Shown here piece by piece: positions 20,469-31,701 of a stretch of 44,354 bases of DNA. The stretch is taken from NCBI GenBank assembly GCA_002049455.2, contig KV919229.1, positions 1 to 44,354 on the forward strand. The letters run 5' to 3'. A model generated the notes under the pieces. The model did no database searches, had not been told where the DNA came from, and worked only from the letters and a program-made list of their open reading frames with translations. Made by a program: the position numbers and the translations under genes. The stretch is from Porphyra umbilicalis (taxonomy: Eukaryota; Rhodophyta; Bangiophyceae; Bangiales; Bangiaceae). Positions within the stretch are counted from its first letter, which is position 1; every line of letters starts with the position of its first letter.

Positions 20469-23005
20469 AGTGGGGGTGGTACTCGCAGCGGCGGCGGGGA
20501 AGCGGGTTGCGCGGTGGTCTGGCTGCCGGTCGTGGCCGGTCGCGGCGGGGCGATGGCCGGGCGGGGTCGGGGGCCGACGCCTGCTCGACCGGCGTTTGCC
20601 GTGGCCTTCGTCAAGGGAGACGGCGCAGTCCTGGTCGGGCCACGCGTGGCAGCTACGAGCACGGCAGGGGTGTCGGGAACGCGGCGAGAGGGCAGAGCTC
20701 CTGGGTGCTCTCCCCGCTGGGGGGACGGCCCGCCACACACAGACCCCGCACGGGCGGTCGGGAAACGCACAGGCGCCGCCGCGGGGACGAGTGCGGGGCG
20801 GGCGGGGACGGGGGACGCGCACGACACGCACCTTCCCCTCCGGCAAACCGCCGCCCGACGCCGTGTCAGCGCGGCGCGGCCGCGCGCGAAAGCGCGCCCT
20901 CGCCCCGCGCCCGCTGCGGCACGGACCGAGCGGCGGAATCGGCGGGCGGGCGGGCGGACGAAATTTTCGCCGTGGTGCACGCGCGTGCGCGCGCGGCCGC
21001 CCGCGCCGCGGCCACGCCCCGTGGCCGCGGCGGGCGTAACGACCGCGCGACGCCGGAAGCGTCGCCGGTGCACACGTGGCAATCATCACTTTTCGCTCAA
21101 TCGCGTATCGAAGGCCATTCTCGATACAGCATCCATCAAAAAGGAACCACCAAGAAGCCTGTATGGAGCCGGGGTTTCGATGAGGTCCTCGATACTAACC
21201 CCGCACGGTAATCTCGATACAAAGCGTGTATCGAGGCAGGGCCTGGCATCTGACGGGAGACTGCTGAGGTCTGTTATCAACCAACAGATGACTATTTCTA
21301 CTTCATCGATTGGCCAATGGGATCATCCGCGAAGACAACGGCTCAGATCACATTAAACTGAGTCCCAACAAAATGAAGAAAAAAAGAAAGCGGTATCGCA
21401 CCGCAGTCTCGCTCCCATCATGAGAGAACCCCTTGACTGAGACGCTTGGCGGCTGTTTTAAACGCCATTAGCTGTTCTCTTCCCACAAAACAAAAGAAAA
21501 CAATGTACCCCAAGTGCAAACGTCCGCTGCGCCTACTACTGCCTTCTTCAAGGGTTTTGGCCGCTGGTGCTTGCTGCCCAAGTCAACATCCAAGTCGATA
21601 CGTCCTGTAGACACTGCGATCGCGTGCATCTCGCATGTGGTGACATCAAAAGATTTTACGACGCTCGTGGTGCAGCGCTGCGATGTGAGGGTTTTGCGCC
21701 GTGGTCGTTGGCTTCTAACGATGTCGCACTCCTAGAAGTATAGGGACGTTTCCCCTCGAAGAAGAGGCAGCTGCACTCAACTTTATTCGCCTTGTAGTGC
21801 ACGCGGAGCTTGTGGATGACGCTGCAGCAATACTAATGATGCTTTGGGTGTTCTTGTGGTCAGGGAGCTCGACAGCTTTGTGCATATTGGCGACAGACGA
21901 ACACGGCTGGATCAGCACACCAATCCATTACACAGACACAGTCGAGTTTTCCGCCGACCTTCATTTTGTGATCGTTGACAGTTGCGGTATCGAGACTGGC
22001 TCTCGTACACATATCGATGAGGCCAAAAGCGGGTCTCGAAACCTGATCTCGACCAGTGATACAGCTGATACACACTGAATTCCGATCCAGAAAGCGAATA
22101 CGATGATTGCCAGCCGGGTGGTGACCGCGATCGACGGACGGCGTCCCGCGACGCGGAGGTCCCGCCGCCCGGCGGGAAGCGGGCGTGTCGACGAGGCGCC
22201 CCCCTGCGGCGGCCACGGCCCGCTGGGAAAAACGGGCGGCCGCCAGCGGGGATGGGGACCTCACGCGTCCCCGGCCGGCTGGGAAAGACTACGGCTGCTG
22301 GCGTCCATCGTCTGCTTCGAAGTTTTCTCCATCTAGGACACGGTTTCGATGTAACTCGGGTCTTGCAGGATCTGGTGGTCGGCTGAGGGTTTCGTTGGAC
22401 ATTGGTGGGCTCTTCGATGGAGATGTTGTCGATGAAGACTGTTTCATCGTCCGATGGAACGTGTAGCTGGTGATTGTTGACCCGACGATGAATCTGGTGG
22501 GGGGGTGTCTGGGGAGCGTCCACAGCACATGATGTGCGTATCCAGGGGTCGAGGATCCCCGGCGGGCGCGCCCACGTGCGCCGGTGTTTTGCTGTTTTGG
22601 GGGGCGGGCGGGCGGGCCGGTTGCGGGCGGACGTGGATACGCCGGGTGGATACGCAGGGCGGGTGGCGGAAGCGTACCTCCGCACGTCGGGCAGTGGGTC
22701 CTGGCTATGACAGAAAGCAGAAGAAGGAAATCAGCAGAGCGAACCCTGCCCACGAGCCAGTGCTCTACTGCCCCAGCCATGAGCGCACCATCTGTCCCTC
22801 CACCCTCCGGCTGCTACAAACAATGGCCGCCCGTGCTCTCGCTCTTCAAAGACAGGACACGCAATGAAAGGGAGGCAAGCGACCAGAACAAAAGACAAAA
22901 GAGAACAATGGGGGGCACCGCAACGCACGAGTCACTTGGTGCGAGGACAAACAAAGCGATCAAAGAGAGCACCAACTCGAGCGAAGGGGATAGCAAGTGT
23001 GGGTC
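20469..23005. other. GC drop into transposon-derived DNA with GTATCGA/TCGATAC motifs
   Basis: Composition changes sharply near 21070: the GC-rich upstream region of the minus-strand gene gives way to A/T-richer DNA. From 21100 to 21240 and again near 21990 the motif GTATCGA or its complement recurs, including a hairpin at 21213-21235. Positions 22290-22700 contain minus-strand frames with a protein-like look but no domain. I see no intact gene. It may be the left arm of the transposon whose genes start at 23006. Confidence 0.45.
21213..21235. repeat. small hairpin CTCGATAC/GTATCGAG
   Basis: 8-bp stems (21213-21220 and 21228-21235) with a 7-nt loop, lying in a cluster of the same motif (about 21101, 21119, 21189, 21990, and 32179 on the far side of the transposon genes). 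CACTA transposases and partner proteins are known to bind short motifs repeated in subterminal regions, so these could be such sites. Confidence 0.4.
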
Positions 23006-25654
23006 TCAAACCATGTCCGGCGCCGCCGCGGCCATCGCCGCGCGGGCCGCCGCAGAGAGAGCAATTTCCACGGCCGCTGCAGTGGCACGCTGCGTGACAC
23101 CGTCTTCGACCGTCGCCGCGGTGCCGTCGGACGTAGCGGCGTGCGCTGACGCCTGGGCGCGCACCGCCGCGGCGCCCGCCTCTGGCGCCCCCTCCTCATC
23201 GTCCTCGCACTCGTCCTCCGCTAGGTGTTTGGCAAGTGCCACCAATGTGCGGGCGCCACTGACCGGCACCGGGTCCTCGGGGAAGTTGAAAAGAGAGGGG
23301 TCCTCCGCGTCAGATATGACCATGCCGTGCCACTGCGCCTTGCTCTGCGGCACGAACGCCTTGAGCGCCAGCACCTCCCAGCGCCAGCGGTCGTACCAGC
23401 CGCTGTCCATGCCGGTACGGCGGCGCGTACCGCCGGCCTCGATCTGCTCCAGCGCATTCCGCACAAAAGCCGCACAGAGGGCAAGGTGTCCCCACGCGAG
23501 GATGATGTGCACGGTGTCACCGACGTTGGTCGGCTCCCGGATACGGTCCTTGACGCCAAGGTGGATGAACATGGCCTTGACGGCGGCTAGCATCCCCTTC
23601 AGTCCCAGCTCAGACGCCTCAAAGCGCGGCTTGACCATCTGCTCGACAACGCCACCGATGTGGCAGTTGCTCAGCCACTCCGTCGCCTCTGTCGACCGCA
23701 TCGTCTCGGGGGTGGACTTGATCTCGAAAAACCAAGCCGCAACGGTCCGCTTCTTGATGGCCTCGAGGATATGCGAGATGGCCTGCGTGATGGGCTGGTA
23801 GGCGCGGCGCGTCTCAATCTTGTTCTTGCCCTTCTTAGAGGCCTTGCGTGAGCCGTTGCGTGGCGTGGGGGGGCTGATGTCAGACAACAAGAAGCAGTTG
23901 GCGTGGGCTTCGTTCAAGGACAGCTCCTCCTTGGTCTCTCCGACAATGAGCTTCCAGTCCGCTTCCGAGTCCAGCAGCACGTCACGAGTGTACGTCGCGC
24001 CACCAATGTTGCCAAAGGTGCGCGACTTGACGCGGCCCCGCACGCGCAGCATCTTGAGCGTGCCCTCCTGCAGGGCCGTCAGCTTCTTGCCGACTGCAGT
24101 CGCAGCCGCCGAGGTGGTGCTCAGCGCCGCGCTTCCTGCCGTGCCGTTGCCGAACATAGTGTTCATCTCTTCGTGGTCCGAGTACTCCTCGCCATCGGTG
24201 TCGACGAAGCGCCGCTTAAACTGGGGCGGGTTTTTCTGGAGCCCCTTGACCGACACAGTCAGGTCCTCCATCTTTTTGCCCTGCGACTGCATCTCGCGAG
24301 GCATGATGCGCACGTTTCCCGTCATGTTGTCGACGGCATCGATGAGCCCCGGCGCCTGCGACAAGAAGTGAAGCAGCTTCTGCATGGTGGCCTCGCTGAG
24401 TCCGCCGCCGCCCTCCCCCGTCTTCTTTGACTTCTTGGGCGTGGGGCCGGCGGGAACCGACAGGATCTCGTCGCTGCTCGAGTCCGGCTGCTTGCGGCCG
24501 AGACGCTTGCCGCCGGCCTTGCGAGCGGCCGCCCGACGCGCAGCGAAGGCGCTCGACCGGGCCCCTGCGGCCTCCTGCGCGTCTGAGGACGCGCGACCCA
24601 CAGACGGGACTGGAGTAGATGGCGACAGTGGCGCGGCGGCCGACGCCACGGCCGGCGTAGCGGCAGACGCAATGATCGACGTAGCGTCCGGCACAGCAGC
24701 TGACGCGGCAGCAGGCGCGCTTGACGCCACCGCCGTTGTGCTCGTTGATGGACCCGTGGGAACTGACGAAATGCGTGGGCGGCTGATGCCGGATGATCGA
24801 CGCCCGCCGGCGCGCTTGAGGGCCGGCGGTGTCACCGGTCGACGAGTAGCAGCCGACGGCGCAGGGGAAGGCGGCGGATCCACGGCAGAGCGAGGAAGAG
24901 TGTCACGCATGCTCTGAGACAGAGGCGCGGGCGCCCCAGAACGCGCGGGCGTCCCGTGCGAGGTAGTATTCACCGCCTGCTGCACGCCCAGCAGCGCCGA
25001 AATGTCACCGGTCGACGACGGCGCAAGCGGCATAGAGCCCGGCTGAGCGACGGCCAGCGACGGCATGTAGCCTGCCGTCGCACCCGCCCCCGACGCAGCA
25101 AAACCCCGCACACCAGTGAAGGGAGGGCTGTAGTGCAGCGCTGCCCCGAATTGCTGCCCGCCGGGGAAAGCTGGCAGCGGAGCAAGACGCGTAGCCCCAG
25201 CGAGTGAGCCCGACAGGAACGTTGACGGGTCGAACAGCGGGGGCGGCGGAGGAGCCGTAAACTGTACCATGGGCAGGCACACCTCGCCGCCATTGGTGTT
25301 GACAGGGGGGGTCGCGTGCGCCAGCGGCGCGACCGGCACGGGGGCCAACGGCGCACCCGGAGAGTCGTGGGGCAGCGCCATTGTCATCTCAGCGATAGGG
25401 CAAGAGCTTGGCGTCTCAGCCGGAGCACCTGGCACGTAGGGCCGTGGCTGACCGCCACAGGCGCTCCCGGCAGCAGCCCCACGGGTAGCGGCCGCCCGCA
25501 TCTCGTCCTTTGCGTGGCGGTCCTCTTCCGTGGGAGGACCAGAAGCAGCAGCGCGTCGCGCCTCCTTATGCACGTTGCGAGCCCGCGCGGACGCGACGGA
25601 CGGGAGCGAGCGCTTGCCGCCTCGGCCCACCATGGGAGCGAGAGTGGGACGCAC
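23006..25654 (-). CDS. 882-aa unknown protein, candidate transposon partner gene
   Basis: A single long exon with ATG at 25654 and TGA at 23006-23008. The first about 400 residues are Ala/Pro/Ser-rich and disordered. A basic patch (GKRLGRKQ) and an acidic Ser stretch (DSSSDE) precede a Lys-rich KKSKK at about residue 415. The rest is well ordered and Trp-containing: QPITQAISHILEAIKKRTVAAWFFEIKS, then VGDTVHIILAWGHLALCAAFVRNALEQIE and WYDRWRWEVLALKAFVPQSKAQWHG. An acidic and Ala-rich tail follows. No family is recognised. It lies head-to-head with the transposase gene, 1.8 kb apart, in transposon-like DNA, so I infer a second element-encoded protein, perhaps DNA-binding like the TnpA partner of CACTA elements. 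A host or captured gene cannot be excluded. Unlike host genes, no G-tract follows its stop. Confidence 0.78.
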   Translation of the reverse strand: MRPTLAPMVGRGGKRSLPSVASARARNVHKEARRAAASGPPTEEDRHAKDEMRAAATRGAAAGSACGGQPRPYVPGAPAETPSSCPIAEMTMALPHDSPGAPLAPVPVAPLAHATPPVNTNGGEVCLPMVQFTAPPPPPLFDPSTFLSGSLAGATRLAPLPAFPGGQQFGAALHYSPPFTGVRGFAASGAGATAGYMPSLAVAQPGSMPLAPSSTGDISALLGVQQAVNTTSHGTPARSGAPAPLSQSMRDTLPRSAVDPPPSPAPSAATRRPVTPPALKRAGGRRSSGISRPRISSVPTGPSTSTTAVASSAPAAASAAVPDATSIIASAATPAVASAAAPLSPSTPVPSVGRASSDAQEAAGARSSAFAARRAAARKAGGKRLGRKQPDSSSDEILSVPAGPTPKKSKKTGEGGGGLSEATMQKLLHFLSQAPGLIDAVDNMTGNVRIMPREMQSQGKKMEDLTVSVKGLQKNPPQFKRRFVDTDGEEYSDHEEMNTMFGNGTAGSAALSTTSAAATAVGKKLTALQEGTLKMLRVRGRVKSRTFGNIGGATYTRDVLLDSEADWKLIVGETKEELSLNEAHANCFLLSDISPPTPRNGSRKASKKGKNKIETRRAYQPITQAISHILEAIKKRTVAAWFFEIKSTPETMRSTEATEWLSNCHIGGVVEQMVKPRFEASELGLKGMLAAVKAMFIHLGVKDRIREPTNVGDTVHIILAWGHLALCAAFVRNALEQIEAGGTRRRTGMDSGWYDRWRWEVLALKAFVPQSKAQWHGMVISDAEDPSLFNFPEDPVPVSGARTLVALAKHLAEDECEDDEEGAPEAGAAAVRAQASAHAATSDGTAATVEDGVTQRATAAAVEIALSAAARAAMAAAAPDMV

Positions 25655-27434
25655 AGACGTGAGGAGGGTTACGAGCGCACGTAGAGAAGGTGGTGAAACT
25701 CAAGCGGGTGGTGGCCAGCGGCCGGTGGGGTGGTCGGATCATCGGCAGCGAGATGGCGTCGCGGCGGCCTCTTTTATGTGGGCCGTCCGACGCCAGGCAC
25801 GGGGAAAGGCGCTTAGGACAAGAGGATTGGGCAGACCGCGCACGCGGCGCTGCCGCAGAGGTCCCGCAAACGCACCAGACGGGGGGGGGGGACGGGAGCT
25901 CACAAGGTACGCTCTGGGCCGTCGCACGACGGGGACACCGCGAGATGAAAAAAAAAACGGACAGAAGCAGCTGGCACGCGAGCAGTCAGCGGCCACTCCA
26001 ACGTCGCAGTCAGCGGCCACTCCGACATCGCGAGGCGGGTCGTGCCGAGGCGCCAGTACACGCGCGAACAAAAAAGGATGAGTTCGAATCAAAATCAAGC
26101 AGTTCCTCGCGATGCACGGACGTTTGGCTCAACAGCAGGCAGATGCAGCAAGCGTCACGCCCTGACGAGACGGCGCCCAAACCGCTCTCAACCCAGCATC
26201 GGACAACCCATATGGACACGGGCACCACTGTATACCGACGACAAGTGCCCACGTGAGGAGCAGACAACGACCCATGCTGCAAGGACGAGAGAATCAACCA
26301 TAGTCAACGTTCGTCCAGTTCTTGTCATGTGTCGACGAGGAGAGTCCTCGACGGGAAGGCCGATGACTTCTGCCGTCGAGGGGCCGGAGCTCAGAGGGCG
26401 AGAGTAGAGACAGCGAGGCAGCTGACGAAAAGCGGTGGTGACGGAGGGCGTCAGGGCAGAGCCGAGCAGAAAACGCGCGCTGCTCTCGACACGCTGCTCT
26501 CGACACGCGTTGTCGCCAAGAATCTCCCGTGTCACCGTCCAATTTGTCCGATTCGAGTGACTCTCTCCGTACAATTGCTTTCCGAAGTTGAATCATGGCA
26601 CCCCTCAGATTGGCTCTCGAGCAACAGAAAGTCCCGCAGACTCGTCAAAAAGGGCTCTCAGCTGATGCTGAGAGCCATTTACGGCAGTCCGTAGTGGGGC
26701 TACATTCAAACGCTGCACGAGGTATTACACGCGCGCTGTTCACAATTGCTGTATTTCCGGGGCCTGGATGTTTAGGTCCCCAAGCTCGGCTCTTGCGTGT
26801 CCACCTCTTGCTTTCTGACCTGCGTGCCACTCTCCCGGCCTCCACTACGGGGCTGGACTGGTGGACTGGACTCAACTGCCACTGGCTGAGCCCCTCTCTC
26901 CTGGACACGGGTTCGCTGCTGCTTGCCCCTGACTGCCGCTTTCGTCAGTCGTCTGAGCCAGCGGGTCAGCCACTGCTCCGTTGACAGCAGGTTCGTACCG
27001 AGCCCGTCAAGGTTGCATGACGCGTGGCGTGAGGCCAATGCGTTTGTGAGGCTGGTCACATGGGGCCGCAAGAGCCGATGGACGCCACCGTTACGTGGAG
27101 CATCCCCAAAGGCGAGCGCCATTGTGGCAGACAGTAGCGATTGGAAGGTGCCCCCCCTGGTCCAGTGCCGATGACTTGTGTGCTGACCAGTCTTTGGTCG
27201 TCCCCCCCCCCCTGTGTTTCTCTGTGCCCCAATTTCTGTGCGCCTCTGGGTACCCGGACCCCATAAGAGAGGGACGTAGCTTGTCGGCCGCACTCACTCT
27301 CCCCCCCGTCCGCGCCCCCACCACATGCTCCCGTCCCCGCCCCCGCCACTTCCCAGTGACAGCGTTCTTCACAGTCGTCTGGCTTCGGCTTGTGTCGCCC
27401 GCCGACGGGCCGTCCGCGGGCATCATGAGCCGCA
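25655..27434. other. divergent region between the two transposon genes
   Basis: No gene supported. It must contain the 5' ends of both divergent genes. It holds a 24-bp tandem duplication (25983-26030) and a short tandem of CGCTGCTCTCGACA-type sequence near 26480-26510. Open frames here have no domains. Confidence 0.5.
25983..26030 (+). repeat. 24-bp tandem duplication
   Basis: Positions 25983-26006 and 26007-26030 are two head-to-tail copies (core CAGTCAGCGGCCACTCC) with two differences. Confidence 0.85.
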
Positions 27435-30400
27435 ATGTCGGATCGTCCCCCCACACGGAGCGCGCTCGACCAATCAACAAGGACGGGAACGACCGACAGG
27501 AGCGTACCACGGCGCCGCAATCCTCGCAACCCGCGCGAGTGCAGCGACTGCAACGCCACCTTCCCCTCTCGATCGGGACTAGTATGGCACCGAATCCAGA
27601 CTCACCTCCGGGTGTCTAACGCCCAAGGCGAGCCGTCGAGCTGCGGGCGTACCCGCGGTGGCAGTGCCGGGGCGGGTGAGAACGACGATGATTCGGGCGA
27701 TGTGGCGGACGGGGACGGGTACGTCGCGGCGGGTGGTGTGGGGGGCGATGTGTCGGGTGGGGACGGGGGCGACGCAGCGGGCGCGAACGAGGGCGACGCA
27801 GGGGGAGGAGACGGAGGCGGGTCAGCGCGTGGGACTTGTCACGGGCCGGCATGTGGGGACCACTCCGGCGCTGCCGCCGGCAATTGCGGCGGCGCTGCCG
27901 ATTGCGATGGGCACAACGGGTCTGGCGGCGGCGGGGCGGGGCTCGGCGACGGGATGGAGGAGGGCGCGGTGGCCGAGTCCGCGTTTGACCCCGCGAAGGA
28001 CCTGAGCGAGGAAGTGAAGTTGGAGCTACTCGCTTTGATGGAGGCTACGCGCGAGGAGATTCACGAGGAGCAGGCGCCGGGGCGCAAGCGGAGGCGCCTG
28101 GAGGCGGGGTCCTCGACCGAACGCCGGTTCACGTATGCGACCACCTCCACAGCGATCCGCGCCTTGTACGAGAATTATGGCGATTGGGATCGCGCGGAGG
28201 CCGCTGTCCAGCGGCGGAAGGGCCATCGGCCGGGCCGGTTCAACTCCTTCCGGTTGCGGGCGGTGCAGCGCTTTGCACTCAAGAGCGGCGGGGCCGGCCT
28301 GTCGTTGAAGTGGCTGGAGGAGCTGTTTGACCTCTTGGACACGTGGGACGGCAGCAAGCCTGGTATGCCCATCGACGACCTGCACGAGCAGCCGATCCGC
28401 CAGGCTTTCAAGTCACGCAACGCGTTCAAAGACGCTGTGCGTGACGATGTCGACGATGCGGTGCTAGACGCCGGGTGGATGAAGTGCACGCTTGTACTCG
28501 ACGGTGAGCGCTTTGAGGCGCTCTTTAGACCTGTCCTGCGCGTCATTTTGGACATGCTTAAGGCAGGTACGAAGGTGCAGCTATGGAGCGGTGACAACGG
28601 CCCCGCATTGCCCACCGACAAACGGGAGTCGCCCCTCGACGGGGACGCTTTCCGGCTCAACGAGGCCGCCGTCATGGCAGACAAGAAGGACCCCTCCTGC
28701 TTCGTCCTCGGCTTGCACGTCTACAGTGACGCGAGCCAGCTGTCGTGGTCCGGCGGTATGTTCCTATTCGCACGGGTGGCGGTCGAGAGAGGGGCTTTTT
28801 CGCGCTGTGCATCGGCCCGTTGAATGGTGGCCTCCTTATTTGCTGTTGCGCTGCTGTGTCGATACCGTGAGCTTTTCGCTGACACACTGCTGATCATCCT
28901 TTGCTTGTCCTCGTGAATTGAGTACCCCTTGGTCTGTCCCCTGAGTAGCTCATAAGCTGTACCCACTCCGCGTGCGGGTCGTCAACGTCGTCACTGGTGA
29001 CGTTGAGTGGGAGCCCATCGCGTACATCCCCGTCGTGCGGAAGCAAAAGGAGCCGTCATCGGAGCTCCGCGCCCGCGCTCGGCGCCACAGCATCCTGCAG
29101 CGCGTGCTTTACATGGCGTTCCGCACCACGATTGCCGCCAGCCGGCACGGTGTCCTGCACAAGATGGGAGGTAAGACCTATGTGGCCTTCCCTCGTATTC
29201 TTCTCTACCTCTGTGATCAACCCGAGGAGAAGGCGGTGCTTTGCATTAAGGGTGGCAATTGCAAGTTTCCGTGCTCGCAATGCCTCGTGCCAGCGGAGTT
29301 GGCGGGGGCCCCGGCCGCCTTGAAGGCGGCCGAAAGGAACGCGGTCGAGACCCTCAAGTGGCAGGTCAATGCCGAGGCCAAAGAGAGGTTCCATGGCCAA
29401 ACGCAGCGCTGTGCCGACAACGAGGATCAAGACAGCGCACACAATCGACTGCCCGCGTTAGCTGGCATGTTCGGACTCTCCACGAATCCTTTCCTTCTCT
29501 ACAAGACCATTGGATTCGATTGCCTTCACGTACGCCATCGTCTTTCCTTCTGGTTTGTTCGTGTGTCTCGCTGTGCGTTTTCGCAGTGTCTGCTTTTGTG
29601 CAGAGCTGGTCTGACCTCCTTCCTCTTGTTGCTTTCTCACGTCAATCGGTACCTTGGCTGCGATGCGCAGGTCCTGGATCTGGGGGTCACTCGGATGCTA
29701 GTACACCGGCTGGTCCGCGTGTTCCCCCACATATGCAAAGGGTACGTCCCGCTCTGCGGGACCATCGCGGGCACGTTTCGCTTGGCCAACATGCGGCTCG
29801 AGTATTTGGGGCGACGCTCTATGGCTAGTCATGTCCCCCTGGGTATGTTGTACACTTTCCATTGACCGCATATCCTTACGCAACGTGCTCCGGCGGGGGT
29901 GCCCAAGTGATCATCCCGACGCTGGTGCTGACATGGATCCAGCTGCATGATGTGCGCTGTCTGTGTCATGGAATGATGTGCGCCTATCTCGCTTGTGTGT
30001 GCCTGTCATGAAACTCGCTCCCACAGATACATTGCGTCGGAGAAGGACAAACAGGCCACCTTCACGGGGGCTCAGCAAAGGGCTGGCGTTTATGCTCTTC
30101 CATTTGCGGTGGACGGCATTTTTGGGTTTGGCCGACCTCGGCCTAAGTCGCAGGCCAACTCCAAGAAGAGCCGCAAGGCTGCCAGGGCCTCTCATGTCCC
30201 AGAAGGTGTCACCGGTGGCGACATGCTATTCAAAGAGGGCGGCCCGGACGAGGGGGACGAGGAGCTCCCCGCCGGCTTTTCCTTCGACTGGGGCGCCTAC
30301 AAGGAGAAGTTCGGCGAGACGCCCATTCAGCAGGCGGTGACCATCATGTTCTCTGAGTATGCCTCACTATACGGCCGTATCGCCGGCTGGACGACGTCCG

Positions 30401-31701
30401 CGACGCCGGTGCTGATGACGCTGGCCGAGGGCGAGTCGATCGCCGACCAAGCAGAGAACTTTGTTATCAACATTATGTCTCCCATACTCGGCCTTGTGCA
30501 CACAAGCAAGGTGCATAAGCTTCTCTGTCACGTGAAGGACGCCATCCGCTACCACGGCAACCTCCGGGTGGGCAACACGGCCGACAACGAGGCGACACAC
30601 AAGGACGACAAGCCCTTTTACCGACGGACGAACATGAACTTGTCCACGTTCACGCAGCAGCTCGTGCGCCAGTCCCAGGGGGCGCGCCACGTGCTCCGTA
30701 ACAATGCCACCCTCGACGCCGAGGCGTACCGTACCCTCCCTCTGGTACCCAACCCCCGCGCGAGCGGTCGCCAGCGCGCAGCGGTGGCGGCGACGCGTGA
30801 TGGGACGGCCGCGTCGGCGGCGGCGGCGGGCTCGGCCGGTACCAATCGAGCCGCTTCCGAGGTGACAGCCAGCGACAGGGCGCCAACGGCGGGTGGTGGC
30901 GGGGCAGTGTGTGCGGAGGCGGTGCGTGCGGCGACATCGGGGGGGCCGGGTGCAGCGGCTGACGCAGCGGCGGCGGCAAGCATCAACGGGGCGCCATCCA
31001 CGAACCAAAAGCGCACGCGCTCGGCCAACAACCTTGAGCGCTCCACGATTGGGGACCTTTCCCAAAGGCCTGGGCTGCGGGCTTTGGGCGAACTGTTCAA
31101 TCTCCCCTCTGACCGCAAGGTGCCAGTCCTGGCCACCGTTGAGTTTGATGCAGTCTTCGACTGCCAGACGAGGAGCAAGCAGCTGCTTCGGGCATCACCA
31201 AAGTTCAAGACTGGGAAGCCGTGGTATGATACCATCTTGTTTACCTTGGACGCGGAGGACCACAGTAAGGACGGGGTCCACGGCAACGGGGGCGGGTTGG
31301 GCGAGAGCCGCAACGGCTCGGGCGCCAGCGGGGGCGTGGCGGACGCTGGGGCCGCCGCCAACGTCATCCACGCCGGGGAGGTGCGGGCAATCATCCGGTG
31401 CAAGGACGACGACTATGCCATCATCTGCGAGATGGACGTGGTCGACGCGGAGCCTGGCTGTCCTTTTAACGCCAGATTTTGTACCCGCTTCAAGTGGGCG
31501 GGGCATGCCTCCAGCGGGTCGGTCATCCGTGCTGTACCACTGCGTAATGTGACCCGCGTCATCCACGTGGTGCCTGACTTCAAGGACCTGGCCTCTAGGA
31601 AGGGCTTGGGGGCTGCACCTGCTCGGTACGACGGCTCTCGCGCCGACCTTCATGCCATGCGGTACTTTCTCAATGAGTTTTATCCGTGGGGGACGCGGTG
31701 A
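27435..31701 (+). CDS. Plavaka/CACTA-like DDE transposase, four exons, about 1215 aa
   Basis: Exons 27435-28755, 28949-29529, 29671-29741 and 30027-31701. Introns start GTATGT, GTACGC and GTACGT and end TAG, CAG and CAG; phases agree and the sum is 1216 codons including the stop. Residues about 35-56 are a C2H2 zinc finger (CSDCNATFPSRSGLVWHRIQTH). A Gly/Asp-rich linker follows, then the transposase body: YSDASQLSWSG joined to AHKLYPLRVRVVNVV (first catalytic Asp region), a Cys cluster (NCKFPCSQC), DCLH joined to VLDLGVTR (second Asp region) and HGNLRVGNTADNEATHK (candidate Glu). This order matches Plavaka-type transposases of the CACTA (EnSpm) superfamily. The C-terminus has an Ala/Gly-rich region and a last domain of unknown role. 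An alternative donor at 29843 would keep a protein-like stretch (GTFRLANMRLEYLGRR) but breaks the frame. Catalytic roles are inferred from the family. Confidence 0.85.

Noticed and set aside
20469..21089. N-terminal extension of the 18547-20468 gene up to 21089
   Set aside because: This part is Arg/Pro/His-rich without ordered blocks, and the ATG at 20468 follows a C-rich leader like other genes here.
22289..22780. Minus-strand frames resembling a retrotransposon linker (SDDETVFIDNISIEE)
   Set aside because: Too short and without reverse transcriptase, integrase or protease motifs nearby.
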